Shown here one piece after another: positions 1-5,605 of a stretch of 5,605 nucleotides of DNA. The DNA is from Armatimonadota bacterium. Its GTDB lineage: Bacteria > Armatimonadota > Zipacnadia > Zipacnadales > FEN-943. The notes beneath the pieces were generated by a model. The model saw only the letters and a program-made list of their open reading frames with translations, was not told the origin of the DNA and ran no database searches. How positions within the stretch are numbered: the stretch's first letter is position 1; the number at the start of each line of letters is the position of its first letter. The position numbers and the translations under genes are program-made. The stretch is taken from contig JANZZA010000516.1 in the NCBI GenBank assembly GCA_026419655.1, forward strand, positions 1 through 5,605, read 5' to 3'.

Positions 1-453
1 AGCCGTCACCACATTCGGATGCATGGGCAGCTTGACCCATTTGTCGGCCTCATTGAGGAACCCCTGGCGCATCTTCGGCTCGGCCAGGCGCTGGGGGAGG
101 ATTTCTTTCATCGCCAGGTCCGTGCCCCAGCCAAGATGGCGTACCCGCCACACCTGCCCCATGCCGCCATAGCCGAGGCACTCCTCCAGTCGGTACAAAC
201 CCGCCAGGACCTCCCCCCGGCGGCTCTCGGCCACCTCGGCCAAGGACTGGATGGAGCGGTCTGGGGCCTGGGCCTCGGCGCTGGCCGCCGCCCCCGCGGA
301 ACCCGTCACCGCAGGCCCTGTCACCTGACCCCGCTGCCGCGCCCGCCGGTAAGCCTCCACCTGCCGGCGAATGTCCTCCCGTTTTATGGGCGGCACGGTC
401 CTCCCGCCTCCTCGCCCGAATAGCCTACCCAACCAACTGCCTGAAAAGCTCAT
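1..453 (-). CDS. Hanks-type Ser/Thr protein kinase, N-terminal 151 residues (runs off the left edge)
   Basis: Eukaryotic-type serine/threonine kinase, truncated by the window edge after the first part of its N-lobe. Residues 1-84 are a basic, Ala/Gln-rich leader without clear fold. The kinase domain begins near residue 87 (YRLEECLG). Visible landmarks are the glycine-rich ATP loop GYGGMGQV at 94-101, the ATP-anchoring lysine K116 in LAMKEI, the probable helix-C glutamate E135, and HPNVV at 145-149. The catalytic HRD and DFG motifs lie outside the window, so activity cannot be judged. The ATG at 453 is preceded by GAGGAGGGG (complement of 462-470) at 8 bases, a strong ribosome binding site. 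It is downstream of the FHA gene on the same strand, and kinase/FHA pairs commonly form phospho-signalling partners. Identification of the family is seen directly; its substrate is unknown. Confidence 0.9.
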   Translation of the reverse strand, partial: MSFSGSWLGRLFGRGGGRTVPPIKREDIRRQVEAYRRARQRGQVTGPAVTGSAGAAASAEAQAPDRSIQSLAEVAESRRGEVLAGLYRLEECLGYGGMGQVWRVRHLGWGTDLAMKEILPQRLAEPKMRQGFLNEADKWVKLPMHPNVVTA

Positions 454-477
454 GACTTGCACCCCTCCTCTCGGCGA

Positions 478-496
478 GGCTGGCAACCGGCCAGCC
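478..496. repeat. 7-bp perfect hairpin just upstream of the kinase ribosome binding site
   Basis: GGCTGGC (478-484) and GCCAGCC (490-496) are perfect inverted arms around a 5-base loop. On the minus strand the hairpin lies 7 bases before the GAGGAGGGG ribosome binding site of the kinase gene. It could affect translation initiation or act as a weak pause. It lacks a T-run, so it is not a standard intrinsic terminator. Such short GC-rich hairpins also arise by chance in DNA of this composition. Confidence 0.4.
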
Positions 497-657
497 GCGC
501 CCGCGTGGATTGTGACACGCGCAAGTCTGTCCCCCCTGAGACAGCGAATGCCAAGTAACGCTGGCCCAGGTTTCTGTGTCCGCGCCGTCGCAACTACCAG
601 TGCGCAGGGCACGCGTGGAAAGGCTTTTTCCAGGTGCGCTTTTGCTCAGGCACTCTT

Positions 658-1629
658 TCAGCGACGTGTTGGCCCCTCGTGGGCGTCCGGTGCGCCGTTT
701 TCGGGTGCTGCGGGTGGCTGCCCGGCGGCGTTTTCGGGCCCAGCACGCTGGGTCTCTTCTTCGTGAGCATTCTGCCGCTGGACAGGTCCGGTCAACGCCG
801 AGGCCATGCCTGTGCCGCTTTCCGCCAGGGCACCTGCAGGCACAATTAGCAGCGTGGTCTGGCCCCCGAGCGTGATGCGCGCCTGGCCGAAGGGCAAGTC
901 CACGGTCCCTCCTCTGGGTATCGGTACGCCGTCCACGCTGCTGCCGTAGGTGCTGCCCGTTCCGTCGTTTCCGTGGTCATGGTATTTGAGGAGGCCTCTC
1001 TCCCTGAAGAGCCTGCCGTGTATACGGGAAACCATTCGGTGCTCATCGCTGAGGCAGATATCTGTCTGTGGGTCCGTGCCGCGTCCGATCCATATTTCGT
1101 CACCACGGAGAGCGAATTTCGCGCCTTGCTGGGGCCCCTCCACTATCTCGGCGTAGCCCCAAAGCGGCGCCGGCTCGAGCTTGCGGTGGGCCCGTCGCAC
1201 ATAGGCTGCCACGCCCAGCAATCCGAGGAAAAGAACAATGGCCGCCGGAAGGCCATACTTGATGAACGCCTCGATGGGGCTGTACATTCTGGTGCGTTTC
1301 AGCTCGTCGAGATACAGTCTACCGCCTTGTTGCACGGGCTGGCCTGTGATGAGATAGGTGGCCCCGAAGATTGGATAGCCCTCGTCGCGGGTGTGCAGGT
1401 CCTGGCGCCAGCGCACATGCACCACGTCTCCATAGTCGTCGCGCAGCGTGTAGACCCTAATGCCGGGGCCCTCTTCGGCTTCAACGATGTTGCCGGTGCG
1501 TCCTTTGACGGAGACGTTCTGACCGAGATAAGCGGACAGGTCCCGGACGCGCACAACCTGGGCCTCCTCGGCAGCGGCCAGGCCTAAGCCGATCACCTCC
1601 ACAATCATCCAGAAAGCTACTTTTCTCAT
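658..1629 (-). CDS. Membrane-anchored FHA-domain protein with an extracytoplasmic beta-rich domain
   Basis: 323-residue phosphothreonine-binding signalling protein. Residues 1-20 look like a signal peptide ending AAA before EEA, although E11 in the hydrophobic core is unusual. Residues about 24-115 are beta-rich with alternating hydrophobic positions (VSVKGRTGNIV, TYLITGQPV, RLYLDEL) and could be an OB-fold-like module. One membrane helix spans about 125-144, followed by positive residues (RRAHRK), which places the C-terminal part in the cytoplasm. The FHA domain covers about 157-263, with IGRG at 181-184, SRIH at 201-204 and GSTYGSSVDG at 225-234. The last 55 residues are low-complexity, rich in Ala, Gly, Pro and Glu. 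The ATG has a strong GAGGAGGGA site 5 bases upstream (complement of 1635-1643). It sits between the anti-sigma-like gene (45 bases away) and the kinase gene, so it is a likely partner of that kinase. Confidence 0.88.
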   Translation of the reverse strand: MRKVAFWMIVEVIGLGLAAAEEAQVVRVRDLSAYLGQNVSVKGRTGNIVEAEEGPGIRVYTLRDDYGDVVHVRWRQDLHTRDEGYPIFGATYLITGQPVQQGGRLYLDELKRTRMYSPIEAFIKYGLPAAIVLFLGLLGVAAYVRRAHRKLEPAPLWGYAEIVEGPQQGAKFALRGDEIWIGRGTDPQTDICLSDEHRMVSRIHGRLFRERGLLKYHDHGNDGTGSTYGSSVDGVPIPRGGTVDLPFGQARITLGGQTTLLIVPAGALAESGTGMASALTGPVQRQNAHEEETQRAGPENAAGQPPAAPENGAPDAHEGPTRR

Positions 1630-1674
1630 CTCGCTCCCTCCTCACGCGGAGTAGTAAGGGCCTGTCGGCCTGAT

Positions 1675-2256
1675 TTATTCCTCCTCCAGGGGCTCGATGA
1701 CGAGCAGGTGGGCGGGCACGGTAGTGTCGCGCAAGCCGATGCGCGCCAGTTGCTCGCGCAGCCGCAGGCACCCGCCGGTCACGTTCCCCCTCGCCAAGTA
1801 CAACCGGACGCCCTCCCACAGCAAAGACACCTGCACCGGGCCATCCCTGGGCAACCCGTAAAGGTGCAGATGAAATGTGCCCTTTTCGTCGAATCGGGCC
1901 GCGGCGGGGGCAGGGCTTTCTCGGACGCGGCGCCCCACCCAGTCGGCCAACCGCTCCCGCAAGGCTGTGGCCCACTGCTCTGCGTCGTTGCTCGCATTCA
2001 CGCCCTCGCCTTGCACAATCCGCCACGCGTTCGCTAGGGCCGACTTGCACCATGAACAAGCCCTCACGTGCTGAGCCGCGTTCTCAGGCAACATCTCCAG
2101 AGGCTCTCTATTTTTCCGCACTCCTTCTTCGGCTAGGTCAATGAGTTCGGCAAAGGTCAGACATTCATCGGAGCGGCGCGTGTCCTCTGGGGGTGTCGCA
2201 TCGAGAATCTTATTAAACCACTGTCTGAGGATGGGCCTGAGGTTATCCTGGCTCAC
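1675..2256 (-). CDS. Soluble zinc-finger anti-sigma-like protein
   Basis: 193-residue protein. Residues 31-71 match the zinc-binding anti-sigma pattern: C32 followed by LTFAELIDLAEEG, then H63-x3-C67-x2-C70 (HVRACSWCKSAL). This fold normally clamps an ECF sigma factor and keeps it off RNA polymerase, and a sigma factor gene lies immediately upstream on the same strand. Unlike most such proteins it has no membrane segment. The C-terminal half (about 120-190) is beta-rich (FHLHLYGLP, VQVSLLWEG, HLLVIEP) and I do not recognise it. The start is GTG at 2256, chosen because no in-frame ATG precedes M55. GGAGA (complement of 2267-2271) lies 10 bases upstream, a slightly long spacing. The family assignment rests on the Cys/His pattern and context. 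A zinc-finger protein with another role in the cassette is the alternative. Confidence 0.75.
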   Translation of the reverse strand: MSQDNLRPILRQWFNKILDATPPEDTRRSDECLTFAELIDLAEEGVRKNREPLEMLPENAAQHVRACSWCKSALANAWRIVQGEGVNASNDAEQWATALRERLADWVGRRVRESPAPAAARFDEKGTFHLHLYGLPRDGPVQVSLLWEGVRLYLARGNVTGGCLRLREQLARIGLRDTTVPAHLLVIEPLEEE

Positions 2257-2553
2257 CGTTGCATCATCTCCGAGCAGCGTTTCGCTCTCATTACATAATA
2301 CGAACGGCGCGGCAATTTCTGCCGGCCAGAGGCAAATTTTTTTTCGTGGGCCTCACACGACCGCGCGTCGTTGCCCACCGGCGACCGGCCGCACGTGCAG
2401 CCACCAGCTAGTCGTGGTTTGCATAGCCGTATCCGGGCAAGCATGGAACAGCACACGGCCCAACAGGGCAGCGGGGATAGATAAGCGCTCCATGCCCGCA
2501 GGCGTACCCGTGCATACCAGTTCAGCCCGGCTCCACACTTCCCCACCGGGCTG
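2257..2553. other. 297-base gap between the sigma and anti-sigma-like genes
   Basis: No recognised gene. On the minus strand the sigma reading frame continues after its TAG for 66 codons to a TGA at 2353-2355, with moderately coding-like base use (about 70/60/70 percent GC at codon positions 1/2/3 by hand count). It has no recognisable motif. The left end holds an AT-rich patch (about 2281-2300) and an eight-T run (2337-2344, A-run on the minus strand). A 114-codon minus-strand frame overlapping both neighbours has no protein-like features. The gap could hold an internal promoter or an untranslated leader for the anti-sigma-like gene, but no clear -35/-10 pair is visible. Confidence 0.5.
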
Positions 2554-3054
2554 CTATTCGCCAAGGCAGTCGCCAAGGTGTCGGCGCGCTGCCGCAACTA
2601 GACGCCTTACTGCCGCAACGGAGCGTCCAGTAGCTGCAGCCAGTTCCTCCCAGGTAAATTCGAGCACGTCGCGCATGACGAGGCAAAGTCGTTCTTCTGG
2701 GGACAAGCGTGACAGACAGGTCTCCACCAAGGCTGTCTTGAGCATGCCCTCTGCCCGATGAGGAGAATCGGTAGCCGCATACTCCGCCGCTCGCCGCTCG
2801 AGGTCTTTGCGCCTTAGTCGGTCAACGCAAACCCGCAGGGCGTTGACCGACAGCCACGACTTGAAAGACCCTGTCGCGGCGTTATAGGCATCCCGTTTGC
2901 GCCACTTTCTCAAGAACACTTCCTGGGCTGCGTCTTGGGCTTCGTCGGGATCACCCAAAGCCGCTCGGCAGACGGCATATACGTATGGCCAGAACTCTTT
3001 ATAGAGTTCCTCAAAACGCTTGGGCGATAGGAAGTTGCCACTTTCTGGCGGCAT
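2554..3054 (-). CDS. ECF-family RNA polymerase sigma factor
   Basis: 166-residue extracytoplasmic-function sigma factor, normal length for the family. Region sigma-2 covers about 14-84: FEELYKEFWPYVYAVCRAAL, then DEAQDAAQEVFLRKWRK at 37-53, matching the core-polymerase-binding and -10-reading helices, then FKSWLSVNALRVCVDRLRRK. Region sigma-4 covers about 107-163, with LSPEERLCLVMRDVLEFTWEE followed by the helix-turn-helix ELAAATGRSVAAVRRLVAAAR that reads the -35 element. Sigma-3 is absent, as expected. The ATG at 3054 is the only usable start: an in-frame TAG lies 17 codons upstream with no start codon between. The Shine-Dalgarno is poor (only GGGA directly before ATG). It is the first gene of the minus-strand cassette, followed by a likely anti-sigma partner. 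Its target promoters are unknown. Confidence 0.95.
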   Translation of the reverse strand: MPPESGNFLSPKRFEELYKEFWPYVYAVCRAALGDPDEAQDAAQEVFLRKWRKRDAYNAATGSFKSWLSVNALRVCVDRLRRKDLERRAAEYAATDSPHRAEGMLKTALVETCLSRLSPEERLCLVMRDVLEFTWEELAAATGRSVAAVRRLVAAARRHLGDCLGE

Positions 3055-3137
3055 TCCCGTCGGTTCCCGACACGCCCAGCGGAGGCGTGCACAATCTTCC
3101 CTCTATTGCTCACGGCCTTCATTTTTCCTCTGCTTGT

Positions 3138-3189
3138 CAGGCAATCCTTCGTCCGGCGCTACACTTCGAGCGGAAGGAAGGATTGCCTG
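3138..3189. repeat. Perfect 13-bp inverted repeat (52-base stem-loop element)
   Basis: CAGGCAATCCTTC (3138-3150) and GAAGGATTGCCTG (3177-3189) are perfect inverted copies around a 26-base loop. The loop contains further short pairings: TCCG (3152-3155) with CGGA (3171-3174), or CGCT (3157-3160) with AGCG (3169-3172). There is no T-run on either side, so it is not a standard rho-independent terminator. It lies 83 bases upstream of the sigma start and 18 bases beyond a minus-strand stop codon at 3208. Candidate roles are an operator or leader structure for the sigma cassette, the 3' stem-loop of a lost minus-strand gene, or a dispersed palindromic repeat. No target-site duplication was seen. 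Confidence 0.75.
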
Positions 3190-3207
3190 GCTCACATCCG
3201 ACGTGAA

Positions 3208-3370
3208 TCAGAACCGGTAGCCGTATCGTCTTGAGTCAGGCCAGCGAAGGTTCTTCGGCTTATGGGGTCCTGGTTGCGACCAAAAAGATGATGTAGCCCT
3301 TGGCAATAATCTGCCGGGGGTCGCAGAAACCTTGCAGGTATCGCACCCGTGGACAGCTATAGACCTGACC
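3208..3370 (-). pseudogene. Possible decayed 3' end of a minus-strand gene
   Basis: On the minus strand two overlapping frames look protein-like in succession. One reads RYLQGFCDPRQIIAKGYI then IFLVATR before a stop near 3260. The other reads PKNLRWPDSRRYGYRF to a TGA at 3208-3210. A single frameshift near 3275 would join them into one C-terminal tail, and the 13-bp stem-loop lies 18 bases beyond the stop, where a 3' hairpin would be expected. I do not recognise a family, and in GC-rich DNA spurious open frames are frequent. This is a weak call based on appearance and position only. Confidence 0.2.
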
Positions 3371-3467
3371 GCATGAGCGTGAATGAGAGCAGCCTGCACA
3401 GTTTGGCCATCGAGACTGCAGGACAGTTCGCGGCAGAGCCGAAATACCTCTCGCCAGTCCGTATTCC

Positions 3468-3476
3468 GGGAGGGGG
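3468..3476 (+). promoter_or_regulatory. Ribosome binding site of the methyltransferase gene
   Basis: GGGAGGGGG ends 5 bases before the ATG at 3482. It decides the start against the in-frame ATG codons downstream at 3536 and 3548, which have no comparable purine-rich site. Confidence 0.75.
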
Positions 3477-3481
3477 CTGCA

Positions 3482-5605
3482 ATGAGCGCCCACGATTTCC
3501 TGGCCGGGTGCCGGAAGAGTCCTGGCCACGTAAAAATGCCTGAGGGCATGACGCAGCGCGGCCTTTTTCTCGGCCAGGGCGACAAAGCAGCGGAAGTAGT
3601 GGTTGCCGTTTCGCCTTACAAACCTTCGCCGACCGTGCTGCGGGAAATGTGGCTGTGGCGGCAGGCGCAACGCGGAGTTCCTCTTGTCGTGGTGGTCCTT
3701 CATGGCGAGCGGGCATCTGTTTGCGGCCCCAGCGGCGACCATCCGCCCGTCTACGAAGATGTGGACGCACAGGCGGTGGAGCGCATCTGCCGCCGGGCCC
3801 TCGACCAGCCAAATCGCCATGACGCCTTGCGTTTCCTCTGGGACCGCCTTCCTCACCTGGAGGCTGCCCTGCCGGGCGTGCGCAACGAAGGTTTTCTCAC
3901 GCTCTACGAGCTGCAGCGCCTGCCTTCGCACCAGCCGCCGCTTTTTGCCGAGGCCACGGCGCAGGCCCAGCAACTTATGGCCCTGCGTGGCGAAGACCTG
4001 CTATCCGGCCTGGGCTTTACGGTGGAGCCTATCAGGGGCAGAGCCTACCGCCTTCTTGCCGGCCAGCGTCGGCGCGCAGTAGCAGTATTGCTTGAAGCTG
4101 GCGAGGCATGGGAGTTGCCCGACAGCAACTTCTACGACCTCTCTCCGGTCTCCTGTGCTCTGGTCGAGGCCGAACGGGAGAATGTCCCCTATGTGGTGCT
4201 TTTGAGGGAGGGGACGCTGCGCCTTCACCCGGTCGAGGACGGCCTTGGGGTGGCTCAACGCGGTCGCGTTGACACTTTCCTCGAGATTGACCTGGACCTG
4301 CTCGCGCCCGATAAGGCCGGGTATCTGTGGATGCTGTTCTCGGCTGAGGCTCTTTCGGAGTGCGGGTACCTCGAGCAGATACTTGACCGCGCCCGCGACC
4401 ATGCCCTTGCCGTGGGCACGCGCCTGCGCCAGCGTATCTATGAAGACGTGGTGCCGCGCCTGGCCCTGGCTCTCTGGCAGGCCCGCAAGGCTGCCCAGCA
4501 AATCGAGGAGACCGTCGAAGAGCTCAGGAAAACCTACGAAATGGCCCTTACCGTGCTTTTCCGCATTCTTTTCATTGCCTACGCCGAGGACAAGGAGCTT
4601 CTGCCATACCGCACCAACGAGGCTTACCGGCGGCGGTCGCTCAAGCGTATGGCGCATGAGCTTTATGGACTCCGTCGCGACCGCACGCCCCTCAGCGCCG
4701 GCACGTCCTACTGGGATGAGGTGTGCGCGCTTTGGCAGGCGGTGGACCAGGGCCGGCCGGAGTGGGGCGTGCCGGCCTATGACGGCCAGTTATTCTCCTC
4801 CTGCGAGGAGGTCTGCCCGGCTGGCGCCGCCATCAATGCTGTCAAGCTGGAAAACAAAGACTTCGTGCCAATCTTGCAGAACCTGCTCATTGACGAGGCG
4901 CCGGGCGAGGGTTTTGTCGGGCCGGTGGACTTCGGCGCTCTTGGCGTGCGTGAGTTTGGCACCATTTACGAGGGCCTGCTGGAAAATGAGCTTGCCATTG
5001 CCAAAACGGACCTGACCACCAGGCGCATAGGGGACCGGGAAGTCTACTGGCCCGTGGCCAAGCCCACTCGTCGCGGCGCTGAGATAAAGGTCCGCAAAAA
5101 CGAAGCCTATCTTCACGATGCTTCCGGCGCCCGCAAGTCCACCGGCTCGTATTTCACCAAGGACTTCGCCGTCTCTCATCTTCTCGACCATGCCCTGGAG
5201 CCGGCCCTGGATGCGCACCTTGAGCGCCTTGACGGCCTCGACGATGCCGCCGCGGCCAGGGCCTTCTTTGACTTCCGCGTCGCCGACATTGCCATGGGCT
5301 CCGGCCACTTCCTCGTCGCCGCCATTGACCGCATCGAGCACCGCCTGGCCGCTTATCTATCCCGCCGCCCCCTTCAGGCCGTCCGCGACGAGCTCCACAG
5401 GCTCAAACAGGCCGCCCAGGATGCTCTCCTCGGCCCAGGCCAGGAACTAAACATCGAGGACTCCCAGCTCCTTCGCCGCCAGATTGCCCGCCGCTGCATC
5501 TACGGCGTGGACATAAATCCCCTGGCCGTCCAGCTAGCCCGCGTCTCCATCTGGATACATACCTTCGTGCCGGGCCTGCCTCTGTCATTCCTGGACCACA
5601 ACCTC
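3482..5605 (+). CDS. Large Eco57I-like N6-adenine DNA methyltransferase, N-terminal 708 residues (runs off the right edge)
   Basis: S-adenosylmethionine-dependent adenine methylase of the large restriction-modification/phage-defence type, open to the window end. Residues 1-340 are a long N-terminal region I cannot assign to a domain. They include PLVVVVLHGE, a conserved-looking RNEGF at 134-138, and a helical stretch ending AQQIEETVEELRKTY. LFRILFIAYAEDKELLPY at 359-376 is a segment typical of these large enzymes ahead of the methylase. The methylase core starts near TGSYFT (554-559), followed by motif I DIAMGSGHFLV (602-612), which binds the cofactor, and YGVDINPLAV (674-683). The end, SFLDHNL, normally shortly precedes the catalytic NPPY/F, which is not in the window. 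No PD-(D/E)xK nuclease signature is evident in the visible part. Alternatives are a type IIG enzyme, a BREX PglX-like or a DISARM-like methylase; the sequence to the right would settle this. It is divergent from the sigma cassette. Confidence 0.9.
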   Translation, partial: MSAHDFLAGCRKSPGHVKMPEGMTQRGLFLGQGDKAAEVVVAVSPYKPSPTVLREMWLWRQAQRGVPLVVVVLHGERASVCGPSGDHPPVYEDVDAQAVERICRRALDQPNRHDALRFLWDRLPHLEAALPGVRNEGFLTLYELQRLPSHQPPLFAEATAQAQQLMALRGEDLLSGLGFTVEPIRGRAYRLLAGQRRRAVAVLLEAGEAWELPDSNFYDLSPVSCALVEAERENVPYVVLLREGTLRLHPVEDGLGVAQRGRVDTFLEIDLDLLAPDKAGYLWMLFSAEALSECGYLEQILDRARDHALAVGTRLRQRIYEDVVPRLALALWQARKAAQQIEETVEELRKTYEMALTVLFRILFIAYAEDKELLPYRTNEAYRRRSLKRMAHELYGLRRDRTPLSAGTSYWDEVCALWQAVDQGRPEWGVPAYDGQLFSSCEEVCPAGAAINAVKLENKDFVPILQNLLIDEAPGEGFVGPVDFGALGVREFGTIYEGLLENELAIAKTDLTTRRIGDREVYWPVAKPTRRGAEIKVRKNEAYLHDASGARKSTGSYFTKDFAVSHLLDHALEPALDAHLERLDGLDDAAAARAFFDFRVADIAMGSGHFLVAAIDRIEHRLAAYLSRRPLQAVRDELHRLKQAAQDALLGPGQELNIEDSQLLRRQIARRCIYGVDINPLAVQLARVSIWIHTFVPGLPLSFLDHNL

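Larger units (their letters stand above)
3055..3481. other. 427-base divergent spacer between the sigma cassette and the methyltransferase gene
   Basis: The spacer must carry the promoters for both directions, but no convincing sigma-70 -35/-10 pair is visible on either strand. It contains the 13-bp inverted repeat element (3138-3189), a small palindrome GTCGG-TTC-CCGAC (3059-3071) just before the sigma start, and a possible decayed minus-strand gene tail (3208-3370). A plus-strand frame starting at ATG 3373 (MSVNESSLHSLAIETAG) runs into the methyltransferase start in another frame. It lacks a ribosome binding site and any known motif. Confidence 0.5.

Noticed and set aside
973..1587. 204-codon plus-strand open frame
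   Set aside because: Antisense to the FHA gene, which has clear domain motifs and a strong ribosome binding site.
2314..2344. Possible plus-strand terminator with an eight-T run
   Set aside because: The stem is AATTT/AAATT with a 2-base bulge and only GCC/GGC inside, and no plus-strand gene ends upstream.
2141..2761. 206-codon plus-strand open frame
   Set aside because: Antisense to parts of two well-supported genes; Ser/Arg-rich translation without motifs.
3063..3069. GGGAAC on the minus strand resembling an ECF -35 element for sigma autoregulation
   Set aside because: It lies 10-15 bases before the sigma start codon, so transcription would begin inside the gene.
3373..3543. Plus-strand small ORF starting MSVNESSLHSLAIETAG
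   Set aside because: Its first part looks protein-like, but it has no ribosome binding site, no known motif, and its end overlaps the methylase start in another frame.
3260..3973. 237-codon minus-strand open frame
   Set aside because: Its larger part is antisense to the methylase N-terminus, which has a strong ribosome binding site and family motifs; the translation lacks protein-like pattern over that part. Only the 3' end (3260-3370) is discussed as a possible remnant.
4001..4657. 218-codon minus-strand open frame
   Set aside because: Antisense to the methylase region containing LFRILFIAYAEDKELLPY; open only because of high GC.
4245..5015. 256-codon plus-strand open frame
   Set aside because: Lies entirely inside the methylase in another frame; Ser/Arg/Pro-rich translation typical of a shifted GC-rich frame.
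4790..5341. 183-codon minus-strand open frame
   Set aside because: Antisense to the methylase across its TGSYFT and motif I region.

Overview
The window is high-GC bacterial DNA with two divergent blocks separated by a 427-base spacer. Pairing an ECF sigma factor with a eukaryotic-type Ser/Thr kinase and an FHA protein is common in signalling-rich lineages such as Planctomycetota and related deep-branching phyla. The sequence alone does not fix the phylum, and no rRNA, tRNA, CRISPR array or complete insertion sequence is visible.

Left block (1-3054, minus strand, read right to left). The order is an ECF RNA polymerase sigma factor (2554-3054), a soluble zinc-finger anti-sigma-like protein (1675-2256, GTG start), an FHA protein with a putative signal peptide, a small beta-rich extracytoplasmic domain and one membrane helix (658-1629), and the N-terminal 151 residues of a Hanks-type Ser/Thr kinase that runs off the left edge (1-453). 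All four point the same way, which suggests one signalling cassette: kinase phosphorylation, FHA recognition of phosphothreonine, and transcriptional output through the sigma/anti-sigma pair. The gaps between genes are uneven (297, 45 and 204 bases). The 297-base gap carries a 66-codon in-frame continuation of the sigma reading frame after its TAG stop.

Spacer (3055-3481). It holds a 52-base element with perfect 13-bp inverted arms (3138-3189), 83 bases upstream of the sigma start. It may also hold the decayed tail of a minus-strand gene ending at 3208. No convincing sigma-70 promoter was found.

Right block (3482-5605, plus strand). This is the first 708 codons of a large Eco57I-like N6-adenine DNA methyltransferase. 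It starts at an ATG with a strong ribosome binding site and is open to the right edge. It carries the TGSYFT segment, SAM-binding motif I (DIAMGSGHF) and the YGVDINP motif; the catalytic NPPY/F motif would lie beyond the window. Its size and organisation fit a type IIG restriction-modification protein or the methylase of a multi-gene phage defence system (BREX PglX-like or DISARM-like). The missing right flank would decide this. A functional link between the two blocks is possible but not shown here.
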